Positions 1-11,015 of a stretch of DNA of 64,000 nucleotides are shown in pieces. Below the pieces are notes generated by a model, which had not been told where the DNA came from, did no database searches, and saw only the letters and a program-made list of their open reading frames with translations. Origin of the DNA: Bimastos eiseni (Eukaryota > Annelida > Clitellata > Crassiclitellata > Lumbricidae); assembly GCA_959347315.1 (NCBI GenBank), contig OY365819.1:24196495-24260494 (forward strand). The letters are read 5' to 3'. Made by a program: the position numbers and the translations under genes. Numbering within the stretch: position 1 is the first letter of the stretch; each line of letters begins with the position of its first letter.

Positions 1-1875
1 GTACCACTTTGAAAGCAACTCACAGTACCCGCACGGATTATTTAAATCCTACAATTATTAAGCCATTGCTATCTTTTATTGCAAAACCCTTGGTTCACAT
101 AATAAACTGTTCATTAGCCACTGGCTCCATACCTGGTCCACTGAAGGAAGCCAAAGTCACTCCTATTTACAAACAAGGTAATAGTGAGGAACTTTCCAAT
201 TACCGACCTATTTCCATTTTGACCTATTTTTCCAAATTACTAGAAAAAGTTATGTATGTACACTTGTATGATTATGTTAAGGCCAAAGGTGTACTCTTTA
301 AGTCTCAACACGGCTTCCAGCATGGCCACTTTACCCAAATGTCTCTTCTCAGAGTCCAAGATAACATCGCTGCTGCAATTGACCGGAATGAGTATGCCAT
401 TGGAATCTTTGTAGACGTGGCGAAGGCTTTTGACTCTGTAAATCATGACATATTATTGCTAAAATTGGAATACTTAGGCATACGTGGAATCGCACTAACT
501 TGGTTCCGAAACTATCTTAATGGTAGACACCAGCGAATTAAATGCATTAGTCATTTATCCTCTTTAAATCGCATAAAGTATGGCATCCCTCAGGGATCAA
601 TTTTAGGCCCTCTACTCTTTCTATTATTTATTAACGATCTTCCCAATGCGTCCCCTGTCTTCCAATTCTTTCTATTTGCAGATGACACAAACATATTTGC
701 ATCCCATAATTCGTATGACAAATTAATTCAGCTGCTAAATCTCGAACTAAAATACGTGGCAAATTGGTTCGCAGGTAACAAACTATTCTTAAACATTAAT
801 AAAACAAACTACATATTATTTTGCTTTCATCGCAAGAAACCACCCCAGATCGAAGACAGTCTGCTAATAAATAATACCTCGATACCAAAGGTCACATCAA
901 TCAAATTCCTTGGTGTTATGATTGATCGTCATTTTGACGTGGAATGATCATAATCACCATATCTCAATAAAAATTGCCAAGCATATTGGGATACTATTTA
1001 AAGTAGCATATCTACTGCCTCTAAATATACGTAGAAATTTCTATATATTTTACGATGATAAACCCCTACTTAAGCTATTTTAACATTATTTGGGCATCGA
1101 ACTACCCATCCCGGCTAACCACTCTCCAAATTCGTGCTGTTCGATTCATCATTGGTTGTAATCCTTTGACTCAGGTTGACCTCACCTATAATCAGTAGGG
1201 TATACTAAAACTAAAGCAAATCACACTATACCAAATATCTCAATTTATGTTTAGATACAGTCATAATCTACTACCTCTGATCTTCAACAACTACTTTACT
1301 CCACTATCTGAGGCCACTCCCTATTGTCTACGCTCCACATCCTCCTCTTATAGGCCTGTATACACTCGTACGCATATAAGAACGTTCACAATCAAATACT
1401 TGGGTGCTAAACTCTGGAACAGCCTTCCACAAAAATTGAAGAACCTACCAAATGTATGTATATTTAAAATAAAAATCCGTGAGCATTTTACTTTGACTTC
1501 GTTGGATTAAATACATACTGCTTAACACTGATCTGCGTATGACTCTGATGTAACCATGATCATTATCAACATAATCATCATTAACGTGAAGATTGTAAAG
1601 GCAGGCATAGCAAATGTGTAAATTCAACTCGAACAATGCAGTTGATAGCTAATAATTAATTAAGCTGCGTTTTTTCATTTTTAGTATTATTTAAGTGTCG
1701 ACCTCTGACCATCACAACTTTTGCCTCTTGATATGTGGGTGGCCCTCCTTCAGGACCTCGGTCCTTCTCGGGTCTTATCCTCCCTGTTGAACCTTACATG
1801 TCATATCAATTTATCATCAACTTTGTCATAATGCAAATGCTGAGGTCAATAAAAACAATTTATTTGTTTGTTTGA
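1..1875 (+). mobile_element. APE-type LINE (Jockey/CR1-like), 3' half with RT; decayed
   Basis: This is the 3' part of a non-LTR retrotransposon; the window cuts off its 5' part. An open frame at 9-947 carries the reverse transcriptase: the N(Y)RPISIL block (about residue 65), motif A VDVAKAFDSVNHD (about 137), motif B GIPQGSILGPLLF (about 193) and catalytic motif C FADDTNIF (about 222). The frame breaks near 940. The C-terminal tail resumes at 1247-1510 with the family-typical LGAKLWNSLPQ. The 3' UTR holds a GTGGCCCT block also seen in the element ending near 20333, and it ends in an ATTTGTTTGTTTG tail that runs into the GTAT microsatellite. Two related copies lie at about 16.5-20.3 kb and 36.7-39.3 kb. 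The frameshift means this copy is dead. Assignment to a named clade within the APE group is uncertain. Confidence 0.85.
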
Positions 1876-1905
1876 TGTTTGCATGTATGTATGTTTGTAT
1901 GTATG

Positions 1906-1936
<31 letters not shown>

Positions 1937-2305
1937 GCATATACACACTCATGCATGCGTGTGTATATGTATGTATGTATGTAAGAATGCATGTATGTAA
2001 GTATATATACATGCATGTATGTATGTATATATGTATGTATGTATGCATATATGTATGTATGTATGTATGTATGTACGTATGTATGTATGTATGTATATAA
2101 GTATGTATATATGTATATACGTACGTATGCATGCATGCATGTATGTATACATGTATGTGTGTATGTATGTATGTATGTATGGGTGAAATTCGAAATTTTC
2201 TGATCCGAAATTTGCTACATTCATCCCCGATCTCCCCTATGTATGTATGTTTGTATGTATGTATGTAATTGCGCATGTGTGTATGTAATATATATGTATG
2301 TATCC
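1868..2305. repeat. (GTAT)n microsatellite
   Basis: About 430 bp of degenerate GTAT/TATG tetranucleotide repeats, interrupted at about 2180-2245 by a unique stretch. It starts exactly where the LINE tail ends, so it probably grew from that tail. Long Tyr/Ile/His-rich reading frames on both strands here are repeat artefacts. Confidence 0.95.
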
Positions 2306-2637
2306 CACTCTTTTCGGCAACTCGGACATTGAGCACACAATCGTGTTCTACAAGTTAAGATATAGAGCCCCAATGTCAAGTATTCTTTTTGACAATGCTC
2401 AAGTAAATCGTGTCAGACTATTATAGTTGACAAGTGACAACACTTAGCCTAGTTAAGACTTAATGTCGGCAATGGGATGCACAGCTCACAGCTACCAATA
2501 TGTCAAAAACTTAGTTATGATCCAATGATTGGGGTTTGGCAGGATGCATAGACAAAACTGATGGGCCCTGCATCTAACAATCTTTCATCGAGCATTGTAG
2601 TTCTTTCATTGTTTATTTACTAGTTTGAGACACCTGA
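2306..2637. other. No gene recognised
   Basis: AT-rich unique-looking sequence between the microsatellite and the next LINE end. I see no coding frame, RNA gene or repeat. Confidence 0.5.
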
Positions 2638-3140
2638 ATGAGTAAATGTAACTGGAATGATGTTGTTCACCTTATTTTGCGGCTTCTTAAGTTCACCCTT
2701 GTTTCTGCATACTGGCGCGATGCATTGCATTGGCTGCCTGTATTCCAAAGAATGTCACACTGCATTGCAGCTCTAGTTTCGCGTGTTGCGTTGTTGGTTG
2801 TGCTCCATCTTACTTGCGTGATCTCTCCCGCCCAGTATCCGATGTTGCAGTGCGTCAGATGCTTCGCTAAGCGACTAGGGGTAGCCTAATCTTCTGGTTC
2901 CCCGGGGTAGCCTGGTTATTAGGAAGCGCCGTGCTTTCTCGGTATTAGGTCCTTCAATATAGTACGATCTCCCACGTTAGCTCCCCTCTTTGCGTGTGGC
3001 TCAACTGTCAGGTTTTTACAAGTCCCTCAAATGTATTTCTTTAGTCGTGGATGGGATTGGAGCGCTCCTGTGTAGATCATAGAAGAGCGCTATACAAACG
3101 CTCAGAATGAATGAGTGCATCAATGAATGAATGAATGTCA
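2638..3140 (+). mobile_element. CR1/L2-type LINE, 5'-truncated 3' end
   Basis: The translation contains the C-terminal signature of CR1/L2 reverse transcriptases, LHWLPV followed by IAALVSR, and further on (in another frame) RKRRAFSVLGPSI. The 3' UTR contains the hallmark GAGCGCTATACAAA, and the element ends in an AATGAATGAATG tail near 3135. Only the last ~500 bp were inserted or remain, as is typical of 5'-truncated LINEs. Several frameshifts show it is old. Confidence 0.75.
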
Positions 3141-3429
3141 TGGAGAGTCCAATCAAAGAGTGGTAGCCTAGATCATGAGTGCAACGAGAAGATAGCGAAT
3201 TGTTTAGGGAAGAATTAGATTAACGTAGGACTGTGCAAACAATTAAGGCTAGCCTCCTGTGCGCACTGTGCAGTCTGCTGCGTGTAACAAGAATATTGTT
3301 GCACGCAGCAGTGGCAGTGCAGTGGCAGTGCAGTGACCAGGACAGAGACATTTATACCTGGGCATTTTCCCTGGCATGCCCTGGTGTAGCGCCGCCATTG
3401 AATATCTGCCAATGATGCTAACTTTTCCG

Positions 3430-3790
3430 TGTGGTCTACATCCGATTAGCAACATCAATGACCAGCTGATCAAATTCTTTCCAGACAACAACGATTCGCA
3501 AACAAAGTTCTTCAATGTCTCATGAATTTATGTAATGTAAACTTTCTCTTGCACTACCAAAAATCTTGTAATCAACTGGAGTTAAGGCCGAGCTGTTTGG
3601 CGGCCAAAGATTAGGAGGCACACAATCTGGAGTCTCCTTAAGGCTTAGTCAGTAATTCAACCGCGTCACGAGCTCGGTGAACTGGAGCCCATCCTGTTGA
3701 AATGGTCAAATCCGAATATTCTCGGGTATCAGGATAGAATTTCACAAAATTGCAAACAATCCCGGTAATGAGCTGGCTGAAGTGAGATGA
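3430..3790 (-). pseudogene. Mariner (DD37D-like) transposase C-terminal remnant
   Basis: Read on the minus strand in broken frames, this gives a WAPVHRARDAVELL block, then LWPPNS, then LTPVDYKIF. This matches the end of the catalytic core of mariner transposases and closely parallels the intact transposase at 39583-40650 (SAPAHRARETIALL, LWPPNS, LNPVDYQIW). The residues expected around the second catalytic Asp have degenerated to ISTGWAP, and there are stops and frameshifts, so it is inactive. The N-terminal part and terminal inverted repeats were not found. The RTE LINE begins just after it. Confidence 0.7.
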
Positions 3791-3849
3791 ACTGAAACTC
3801 GAGAATTTGATAAGAATATATGTAAGGTGATATTTATTCTGGAAGGTCA

Positions 3850-5732
3850 TATGACATACACCAGGAGGGAGTGGCACTGATCCTGAAAAAGGAAGCGGCT
3901 AAAGCATTGATTGGATATGACGCAATCGGGTCACAGATACTGAAGGCCAGCTTTAGAACTTCATGTGGGAAAGCGACATTAATCAAAATCTATGCACCAA
4001 CATCAACTTCAACAAACGAAGAAATAGAAAAATTCTACACAGCTCTGCAGAGTACAGTTCAAAGCTCGTCAAGTCACATACCTGATCATAGTCATGGGAG
4101 ATCTCAATGCAAAGGCCGGAGATGATTGGCAGACATAGAGAGGAGCCCTGTAAAAATTCGGATTCGTGTTGGAGAACGAAAGTGAAGAGAGACTGTTAAA
4201 CTTCTGTCTCAATAATAATCTTACAGTAATGAACATTGCTTTCTATCAAAGGAAAGCAAAGGAAGTGGAAGTGGACCTGGGAATCACCAAATGTGGTGAA
4301 ACAAGAAATATGATAGACTTCATACTGGTCAATAAGAGATGGAGAAGTAGTGTTATCAATATGTCGGGCATTCTCTAAACCAGACATTGCATCGGATCAT
4401 AAACTTGTAATGGCTGGAGTAAGAATCAGGCTGAAACTATTCACAGAGAAATGCGTGGGAAAAGATACGATGTAGAAAGACTCAAAGAAGGGATGGTTGG
4501 ACAGCAGTACAGCACCTTGCTCTCACACAGATTTTGCACACGAGGTCCAGGGTTTTAGGAAAAAACAGAAGAAAGCGCCTTGGAATTCACAAGAGGTACT
4601 GGAGCTGAATTATCGGAGAAGAAAGATAAAGACAATAAAAACACAAAATGAAGAAAATAGGAAAAGGTACAACAAGATAACAAGCGAAATAAAAAAAAGA
4701 ACGCAAAGCAATGTAAAGAGCAATGGCTGGAGGAAAGGTGCCTTGAGGTAGAAAACAGCGAAAGGAACTAAAATCTTCATAAACTTCTTCAGACAGTAAA
4801 CGGAATTTATGGAACCTTCACCTCAAGACTGCCAACAGTTAAAGAAAAAAATGGGAAGCTGTTGTGCAGCACGGCCGCAATCAAAAATAGATGAAAACAG
4901 CATTACGAGGATCTATATAACAAACATAGCCCTGTGGATGATAGCGTGCTGGATGAATTACAATCAAGTAATGGACATGAACACTTGGATGACATCCTAA
5001 GAGGTGGAGGCAGCTATAGGAAACTTGAACAAAAGAAAGGCACCAGGAGAGGATAATATCACAGCAGAAATTATACAAGCCGGAAAGGAATGTTCTGCTG
5101 AAATGATGCACATGCTTTGCAAAAAGATCTACCAAGAAAAGAAATTGTGGAAAGCTGTAACCGTCCCAATACATAAGAAAATTGACAAGAAGGAATGCAG
5201 TAATTATCGAGGCTTCAGTATGATGAGTGTTCCTGGAAAAGTATACACGCGAATACTACAGCAACGTTTGAGGAAATATGTAGAGGAAGTGGTGGCCGAG
5301 GAGCTGGCGAGATTCAGAGCAGGAAGAGAGGTACCGTGGATCAACTCTTCGTTATTCGACAACTATCGGAGAAGTATTTAGGAAGGAATAGAACCTTGTA
5401 CAACAATTTCATTGATTTTAAACAGGCATTCGATAGTGTATGGCAACAAGGACTATGGTAAGTACTCAGGAACGATGGAATTCCAGAGGAGTTTGTGATG
5501 CTACATGAAGATCTGCATAACAGGACATGGAGTACAGTCAGAGTGGATGGAGTATTTATAGAGTGGTTTAAGATTACAGGAGATATACGAAAAGAATGCG
5601 GATTGAAGCCAGATTTGTTTAAACTGTTTTTGGAGGCCATGACGAGTCGCAAAATAAATTCTGTCGAAGGTGGAGCGATAATACATGGACATATACTTAA
5701 CTAACAACCTGCGCTTTATCGGTGATATTGAC
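3850..5732 (+). mobile_element. RTE-clade LINE, endonuclease plus RT, broken
   Basis: Pieces of an RTE-type ORF lie in order in shifting frames. The endonuclease starts with EGVALILKKEAAKALIGYDA (3865 on) and continues with IKIYAPT and MIDFILV (about 4310). The RT begins at about 5004 with NKRKAPGEDNITAEII, then IHKKIDKKECSNYRG, a motif A relic FIDFKQAFDSVW near 5410, and a motif B relic IRKECGLKPDLFKLFLEA near 5585. At least five frameshifts or stops make it a pseudogene. The gypsy LTR at 5733 interrupts it, and the catalytic FADD region and 3' end are not seen. Confidence 0.8.
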
Positions 5733-6937
5733 TGTGGCGGAAAAGAGTCCGCCACAAGAATGTATTATTATTGTTACTATTGTTTTAATATTTTCCTCCT
5801 GTGACAATATTTCTGTGTACTTGCATAAGTTAAGTTAGGTTCTACGCATAGTTTTCATGCGCGCCGAACTAATCTTGCGCTATAACAAGAAGTAATGACG
5901 TGACCGCCGCAAGGCGCTCTGCTAGATGGTTGTTTTCCTGTGAGGGTGATCGGTCGTCACGCTTGTTTTCTAAGGTTTCATCGTTTAATTTCGTCCTTTG
6001 AATCCTGCCATCGAGGATCAAAATTGCCGATAGTAGTAAGCTGACATGACCTGGATAGCGGACAAGTGCCCAGGTAATTAAAGTTTGTTGGGAAAATACT
6101 AAAAATAAGGACTTTGATCTCGATGGTAGTGTAGCGTGACCAGCCATTTTGAAATTGCGGTAATTGCCAGCAGCGGTTCTATTGAGCTGGGCACGATCGC
6201 TGGTAGGATAACCAAATAGTCCTTTCGCTTTGGATCAGGTGCACCCGGTAGCTTTGGAAAGAGCTTCAAACCAGTTGTACCTGCAAAATATGAGTTTAGA
6301 AACGCTATGTTGGTTGTGTGATTTGTGTAGCGCCACTGTTTGTGACGAATTGTGTGCTACTTTTGACATGTGAAGAGTTTGTATGTATTATATTAATCCT
6401 GCTGTCTGAATTATTCGCCAAGGACTGAGGCGATCCTTTCAGAGAAGTTTCTCCTGTAATTTGTTTTAGTTCAAAACTTGTATCATTGAGCAGTGTGTTT
6501 AATTAATTAATTAATGCGATTCTTTCTGATCATCAGTAATAAAGACGGATAGTCGGAATCCAGCAGTTTTAATGGATGAACCAGAATAAATAATAGTATT
6601 GATCAAACATTGCATTGCCTGTTTCCAAGTTATCTGCTAGCTATCTTATCAATGTCAGAATCTCCTTCTCTCATTAACACTGAACCGGAAGTGGCCCGTT
6701 ACATTAAGCCTGTTGGGGGAATTGCATCGAACCCTGGTGCGTCCCACGTGGTGACTGCCGCTTTCCATTCGAAAGCCGCGGACGTTGACCGAACGGTCTA
6801 GCTACAGGTTGATGGCCTATAGGGAGACTGAGTGACAGGATAGACCAACAGCTGGTTTCCAGCTTGGACGAGGAAGGATTTATGTAGCGCCAGATTCCCC
6901 ACAACAGCTCGCCCCTCGATAGATGGCGTCCGCGACA
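5733..6937 (+). repeat. 5' LTR of gypsy element
   Basis: The LTR begins TGTGGCGGAAAAG and ends GCGACA, giving the usual TG...CA ends. Positions 5733-6843 match 30019-31130 with only scattered substitutions and small indels, which is how the LTR was recognised. The end was placed by the primer binding site that follows two bases later. It contains AATTAATTAATTAATG and many short AT-rich stretches, but I cannot point to a definite promoter. Confidence 0.85.
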
Positions 6938-6939
6938 AG

Positions 6940-6957
6940 TGGTACCAGAAGTGGGGT
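6940..6957 (+). other. Putative tRNA primer binding site
   Basis: TGGTACCAGAAGTGGGG lies two bases after the inferred LTR end. It begins with TGG, complementary to the CCA end of a tRNA, which is the standard position and form of a primer binding site. I did not identify the tRNA. Confidence 0.6.
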
Positions 6958-7039
6958 CGATAATATGGCACTTCCGGTTAGTGGTATGAGCGAGAACGGA
7001 CGCAGATTTGATGGTTTGCACGAAGAGGAAGATAGAGGG

Positions 7040-7900
7040 CTGAAGTAAGTTCTTTCCCTAGAACTGAAAGTGTGGCCTCTGCGTTGTCACAAGCAGAACA
7101 GCCATATAATTCTCAGGTCGAACCAGTTTTAAATGAATTACGGGTCATAAAAGATGTCATGTTAAGACTATGTACTAATATTGAGTATTTAGTTGTAGAT
7201 CGGGATCGACCTGCCCTAAGCTCCCTGGTCGCAAATCAGTCGATCGCTGCTGTGGTTGATGCTTCGCGATGCCGTAAGCTAACGTCCGCTCACGACGCCA
7301 TGTGCCCAAGCATAGCATTCACGCGTCGCCCTTTAGCCTCGTCGCTCCACACTCGACGCAAGCGTCTTCAGTCACACCTACGTTCTTCACGTCGGGCCCC
7401 GTCCACACGTCGTCTCAATTTCTCGTCGTTCCTTCCCCGTCGTCTCTGCATCCGCAAGACTCGTCAGCCCGTCTGGTTTCGACGCCGATGTATGGCATGC
7501 CGAGAGTGTCGACGATCACGTCTCCTGTTTCGTCGGTTCGTCGCATTCCGCCGTGTGTCGACCCACTGAAGGTTGGCCAATTCCAACCGTCGGATGAACC
7601 TCGCTGGATGGCCGCGCAACTGGAATGCCTTGACCTGACCCGAGCCCGGGTCATGCGAGCAGCCGAGACCACTTCCTTCCCGCCAGAGCCCGTTCCCGTT
7701 CGTGACGTAGTAGAACAGAATCTGCTATGTCGGGCCCACGTCTGGAGGTGCGATTTCGAACGGGTGCTCGAATTTAGCCACCTGTTTCGCGCCTGCCTGA
7801 TAAAAAGCCGGTTGTTTGGGAAAGACCGGATGCTCAGTCACGACCGTCGATGCCTTCGTGTGAGGACAGCGAAGAGAAAGACGCCTTGCGTTCGCTGATG
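7040..7900 (+). pseudogene. gypsy gag, N-terminal region (frameshifted)
   Basis: The upstream part of gag is spread over two frames. The first is coherent from about 7045 (SVASALSQAEQPYNSQ) to about 7270. A second, at about 7302-7700, is Pro/Ser/Thr-rich. Neither contains a recognised enzymatic domain. It sits between the primer binding site and the main gag ORF and is read as the variable N-terminal gag segment. Frame changes near 7270 and 7900 mean no continuous product. Confidence 0.5.
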
Positions 7901-7986
7901 AAGATGTTGACGGCGGTGCTCGGAAAGGAAGAACAGCCTAAGAACGAAACGTCGCCTGAGGATGGACCAAGGACGCGTTACGTCGG

Positions 7987-9702
7987 GTGATCCAAGAGGT
8001 ACAACTGCAGACGACGAAGGATGACAAGCGAGCATCGTCGGTTGCAGCCGGTCAGAGTGAACCGCCCAGTGCGTCGGGTCCGGAGATTAAACCGATTTCC
8101 TCTGCTGCAGCAGTGTTGGTTAGTGACAGTCAGAACCGTCAAACGTTTGTTGCGTCAGGAGTGACAGATGAAGCTGATAAACAGCTTAGAAAAAACGTTA
8201 TGTCGAGTTGGTCCTCTGATAAACATCGTCAGTTCATCAAGCTTGGACAGTTCGATGGAAAGACTGCTGTGGAAGCATTTCTCCGTCGCTTCAAAATTTG
8301 TGCGAGGCACAATGGGTGGACGGACGGCGAGAGACTGGATCAGCTCATGCGTGCCTTAACTACACCTGCTGACCAGATCCTGTGGGAGTTCGACGCTGCC
8401 ACCGTTCTGACCTGGAAAGATCTAGTTGAACGGCTTCGGTCACGGTACGGGAGCACCGATCAAGCTGCTTTGTACCAGACCCAGTTGGGTGCAAGACGAC
8501 AACGGGAGAACGAGGATCTCCCTACACTTGTTCAGGACATACGGAGACTCATGACTCTGGCGTATCCGGGATGTTCATCTACCCACAGTGAGATGATGGC
8601 AATTAGGGCGTTCCAGGACGCCCTGAGAGATAAGGACCTATCCTTGAAGGTCCGAGAACGAGAGCCCATTTCTCTTGACCAATCTTTTCAACTGGCGATG
8701 AGATTAGAAGGCTACAAGAAAGCTGACGAAGACCAGAACGAAAGCACCGAACGTCGCTACAAGAGAATTAAAGCCGTCAAAGAAAGTGACATTTCGAATG
8801 AATCGATCCGTCGCTTACTCAACGAAAAGCTGGAGCCACAACGACGACGCATGGAACAGCTGGAGCAAATGGTGACGTCGCTTCAACTAACGACGGTGAC
8901 TGGACGACCCGATCCTGCGACTGGGTCAACCGCAGGTCCGGTGCCACCAAGATTCAACAACTACCAGGGAAGAGGACGTTGGTCTCGTGGTCGCCGTCCT
9001 AGAGGGTCGCCACCCCGCTGTTTCGAGTGCAATGAAGTTGGACATATCGCTCGGGATTGCCTCCATCGAGCACCCGAGAGGCAGGAGAATGCAAATGATA
9101 CGTCCGCGACTGAACTTTCCAATGTTCGACATGTCCAGGGTATCACGTTCGCTTACCTGTTGATCTCAATCAACAGTAGAATGACGAGAACCCTGATAGA
9201 TACGGGAAGTGAACTGAGCCTGGTTCCCCGTTCGATGGTCCATCCTTATGACATTGTCGGTTCACGTCAGACGCTGCAAGCTGCCAACTCAACAGAAATT
9301 CGTGTACTTGTAGAAACTATGTTGCGTTGCAGAACTGCTGGGTATGCGTTCACAGTGAAATGCCTAGTCACCGAACAATTAGCAGAACCAATCTTCGGCC
9401 TAGAATGGTTAGGATCACAACGAGCGCAGTGGGACTTCGGTGAACGTTGGATAAAGATCGGAGACCACGTCCTTCCGCTTCACGGTCAGCCACAAACCAA
9501 ACAATGCCGGAAGATAGCCGTCGTGTCCCGGCTCGGCGTACCTGCATTCTCACAATTGGACGTAGAAGCTTACGCCATTCTGCCGCATCTTCGTCCTCCA
9601 TCATCGACGATGGCAAAGCAACCGCAGTTGCTGGACTCAGGCTTAATGGTTGCGGGAACGGTGCAGCCAGCAGGAGCCCTGGACTTAATGGTGCCGAGAT
9701 AA
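7987..9702 (+). CDS. gypsy Gag (capsid, CCHC nucleocapsid) and protease ORF
   Basis: This uninterrupted 571-codon frame is the best-preserved part of the element. Residues about 75-250 fit the retrotransposon gag helical domain (KLGQFDGKTAVEAFLRRF, then LRSRYG and DLPTLVQDIRRL). A basic RG-rich stretch precedes a CCHC zinc knuckle, CFECNEVGHIARDC, near residue 345. An aspartic protease follows with active-site LIDTGSELSLV near residue 404 and a second conserved block IFGLEWLGS. The first codon is GTG, so the true start lies upstream in the broken gag region. The frame ends before the RT, which follows in another frame. Confidence 0.85.
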   Translation: MIQEVQLQTTKDDKRASSVAAGQSEPPSASGPEIKPISSAAAVLVSDSQNRQTFVASGVTDEADKQLRKNVMSSWSSDKHRQFIKLGQFDGKTAVEAFLRRFKICARHNGWTDGERLDQLMRALTTPADQILWEFDAATVLTWKDLVERLRSRYGSTDQAALYQTQLGARRQRENEDLPTLVQDIRRLMTLAYPGCSSTHSEMMAIRAFQDALRDKDLSLKVREREPISLDQSFQLAMRLEGYKKADEDQNESTERRYKRIKAVKESDISNESIRRLLNEKLEPQRRRMEQLEQMVTSLQLTTVTGRPDPATGSTAGPVPPRFNNYQGRGRWSRGRRPRGSPPRCFECNEVGHIARDCLHRAPERQENANDTSATELSNVRHVQGITFAYLLISINSRMTRTLIDTGSELSLVPRSMVHPYDIVGSRQTLQAANSTEIRVLVETMLRCRTAGYAFTVKCLVTEQLAEPIFGLEWLGSQRAQWDFGERWIKIGDHVLPLHGQPQTKQCRKIAVVSRLGVPAFSQLDVEAYAILPHLRPPSSTMAKQPQLLDSGLMVAGTVQPAGALDLMVPR

Positions 9703-9740
9703 TGATGAACCGGAAAGCATTTTCTCTGAGTGAATAGGAC

Positions 9741-10409
9741 ATGGGATTTAATGACGTAATCGAGCATGAGATCGAAACCGGGATGGAAGCCCTTGTCCGT
9801 CAAGCGTTGCGTCGCCAGCCATTGGCGCTTCTGCCAGTTATTGACGAACAAGTCGAACAGATGCTCTCGCAGGGACTGATAGAACCCTCTCAGTTCGCCT
9901 GGGCGTCGAATGTAGTAATGGTGAAAAAGAAGGACGGATCACCTCGGTTTTGTGTGTATTATCGGATGGTCAATACAAAGACAAGGAAGGATGCTTATCC
10001 CTTACCTCTCATCAGCGAAGGCCTAGATACATTGGCAGATGCGCGATGGTTCAGCACGTTTGACCTACGTGCGGGTTACCACCAGGTGTCAATTCATCCT
10101 CGAAACAGACACAAGACAGCTTTCGTGACTCGACGTGGGAGCTACCAGTTCCGTTTCCTCCCGTTCGGGCTCTGCAACAGTCCCGCTACGTTCAGTCGGA
10201 TGATGAACCTGGTCATGGCGGGCCTGAACTTCGCCATATGCCTAATATACCTGGACGATATCGTTATATTCGCATCTCACCTTGAGACACATCTCGCCAG
10301 GTTGAGTCAGGTGCTGGAACGTTTGTCACGGGTGGGTTTGAAGTTGAACCCAACCAAGTGTCATCTACTCCAAAGAGAAGCTCTCTTTCTGGGTCACGTG
10401 GTCAGCTAG
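9741..10409 (+). pseudogene. gypsy reverse transcriptase
   Basis: The RT domain is well preserved: SPRFCVYYRMVN, motif A STFDLRAGYHQV (about residue 105), FLPFGLCNSPATFSRMM (about 140) and catalytic YLDDIVIFA (about 170), then LNPTKCHLL and LGHVVS. A TAG after LGHVVS ends the frame. The linked downstream sequence to 10565 continues, in another frame, with the conserved VRAFVGLCSYYRRFVPDFA block. It is part of a broken pol. Confidence 0.85.
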
Positions 10410-10411
10410 GG

Positions 10412-10901
10412 AGGTGTAGCTACTGATCGAAGCAGTTAAGGACTGGCCGACGCCACATAAGCTACGAGAAGTTCGTGCCTTCGTCGGCCTGTGTAGCTAC
10501 TATCGCAGGTTCGTGCCAGACTTCGCCCGCCTCGCCCGACCGTTACATGCCCTGACGAAAAGGGTATGCGGTTTCAATGGACAGCTGAGTGTGAGAGCCC
10601 CTTTCCGTTATTAAAAGGGCGGCTACTTGACACTCCGATCCTAGCTCTGCCATTGGATGAAGGAAAATATATTCTGGACACTGACGCCTCTGACGACTGC
10701 ATCGGAGCAGTCTTGTCACAAGTGCAGGAGGGACAGGAAAAGGTAATCTGCTACGGTAGTCGAGTGTGTTCGGCCGCAGAATGTAACTATGATGTCACGA
10801 AGAGAGAACTGCTGACCATAGTGTACTTTCTAAAGACTTATTGCCAATACCTACTGGGACAAAACTTTCTGCTATGGACCGACTTTTCCGCTTTACAGTA
10901 G
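10412..10901 (+). pseudogene. gypsy RT connection and RNase H
   Basis: After the connection block (FVGLCSYYRRFVPDFARLA, one frame), the frame from 10566 carries RNase H features: LDTDASDDCIGAVLSQ with the first catalytic Asp, a GSR block, ELLTIVYFLKTYCQYLLG and WTDFSALQ. The frame terminates with TAG just after WTDFSALQ. Frameshifts on both sides confirm that pol is dead. Confidence 0.75.
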
Positions 10902-11015
10902 TTACGAAAGACACTGCTGCCTATAGAACAACAGGCAAGGTGGCTGACTGTCATTGAGGAATTCCAGTTCGAAATTCGGCATTGAGCAGGAACGTCGCAC
11001 GGCAACGCCGACGCC

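Noticed and set aside
1846..2336. Long Tyr/Ile/His-rich open frames on both strands
   Set aside because: They are translations of the GTAT microsatellite and have no gene-like composition.
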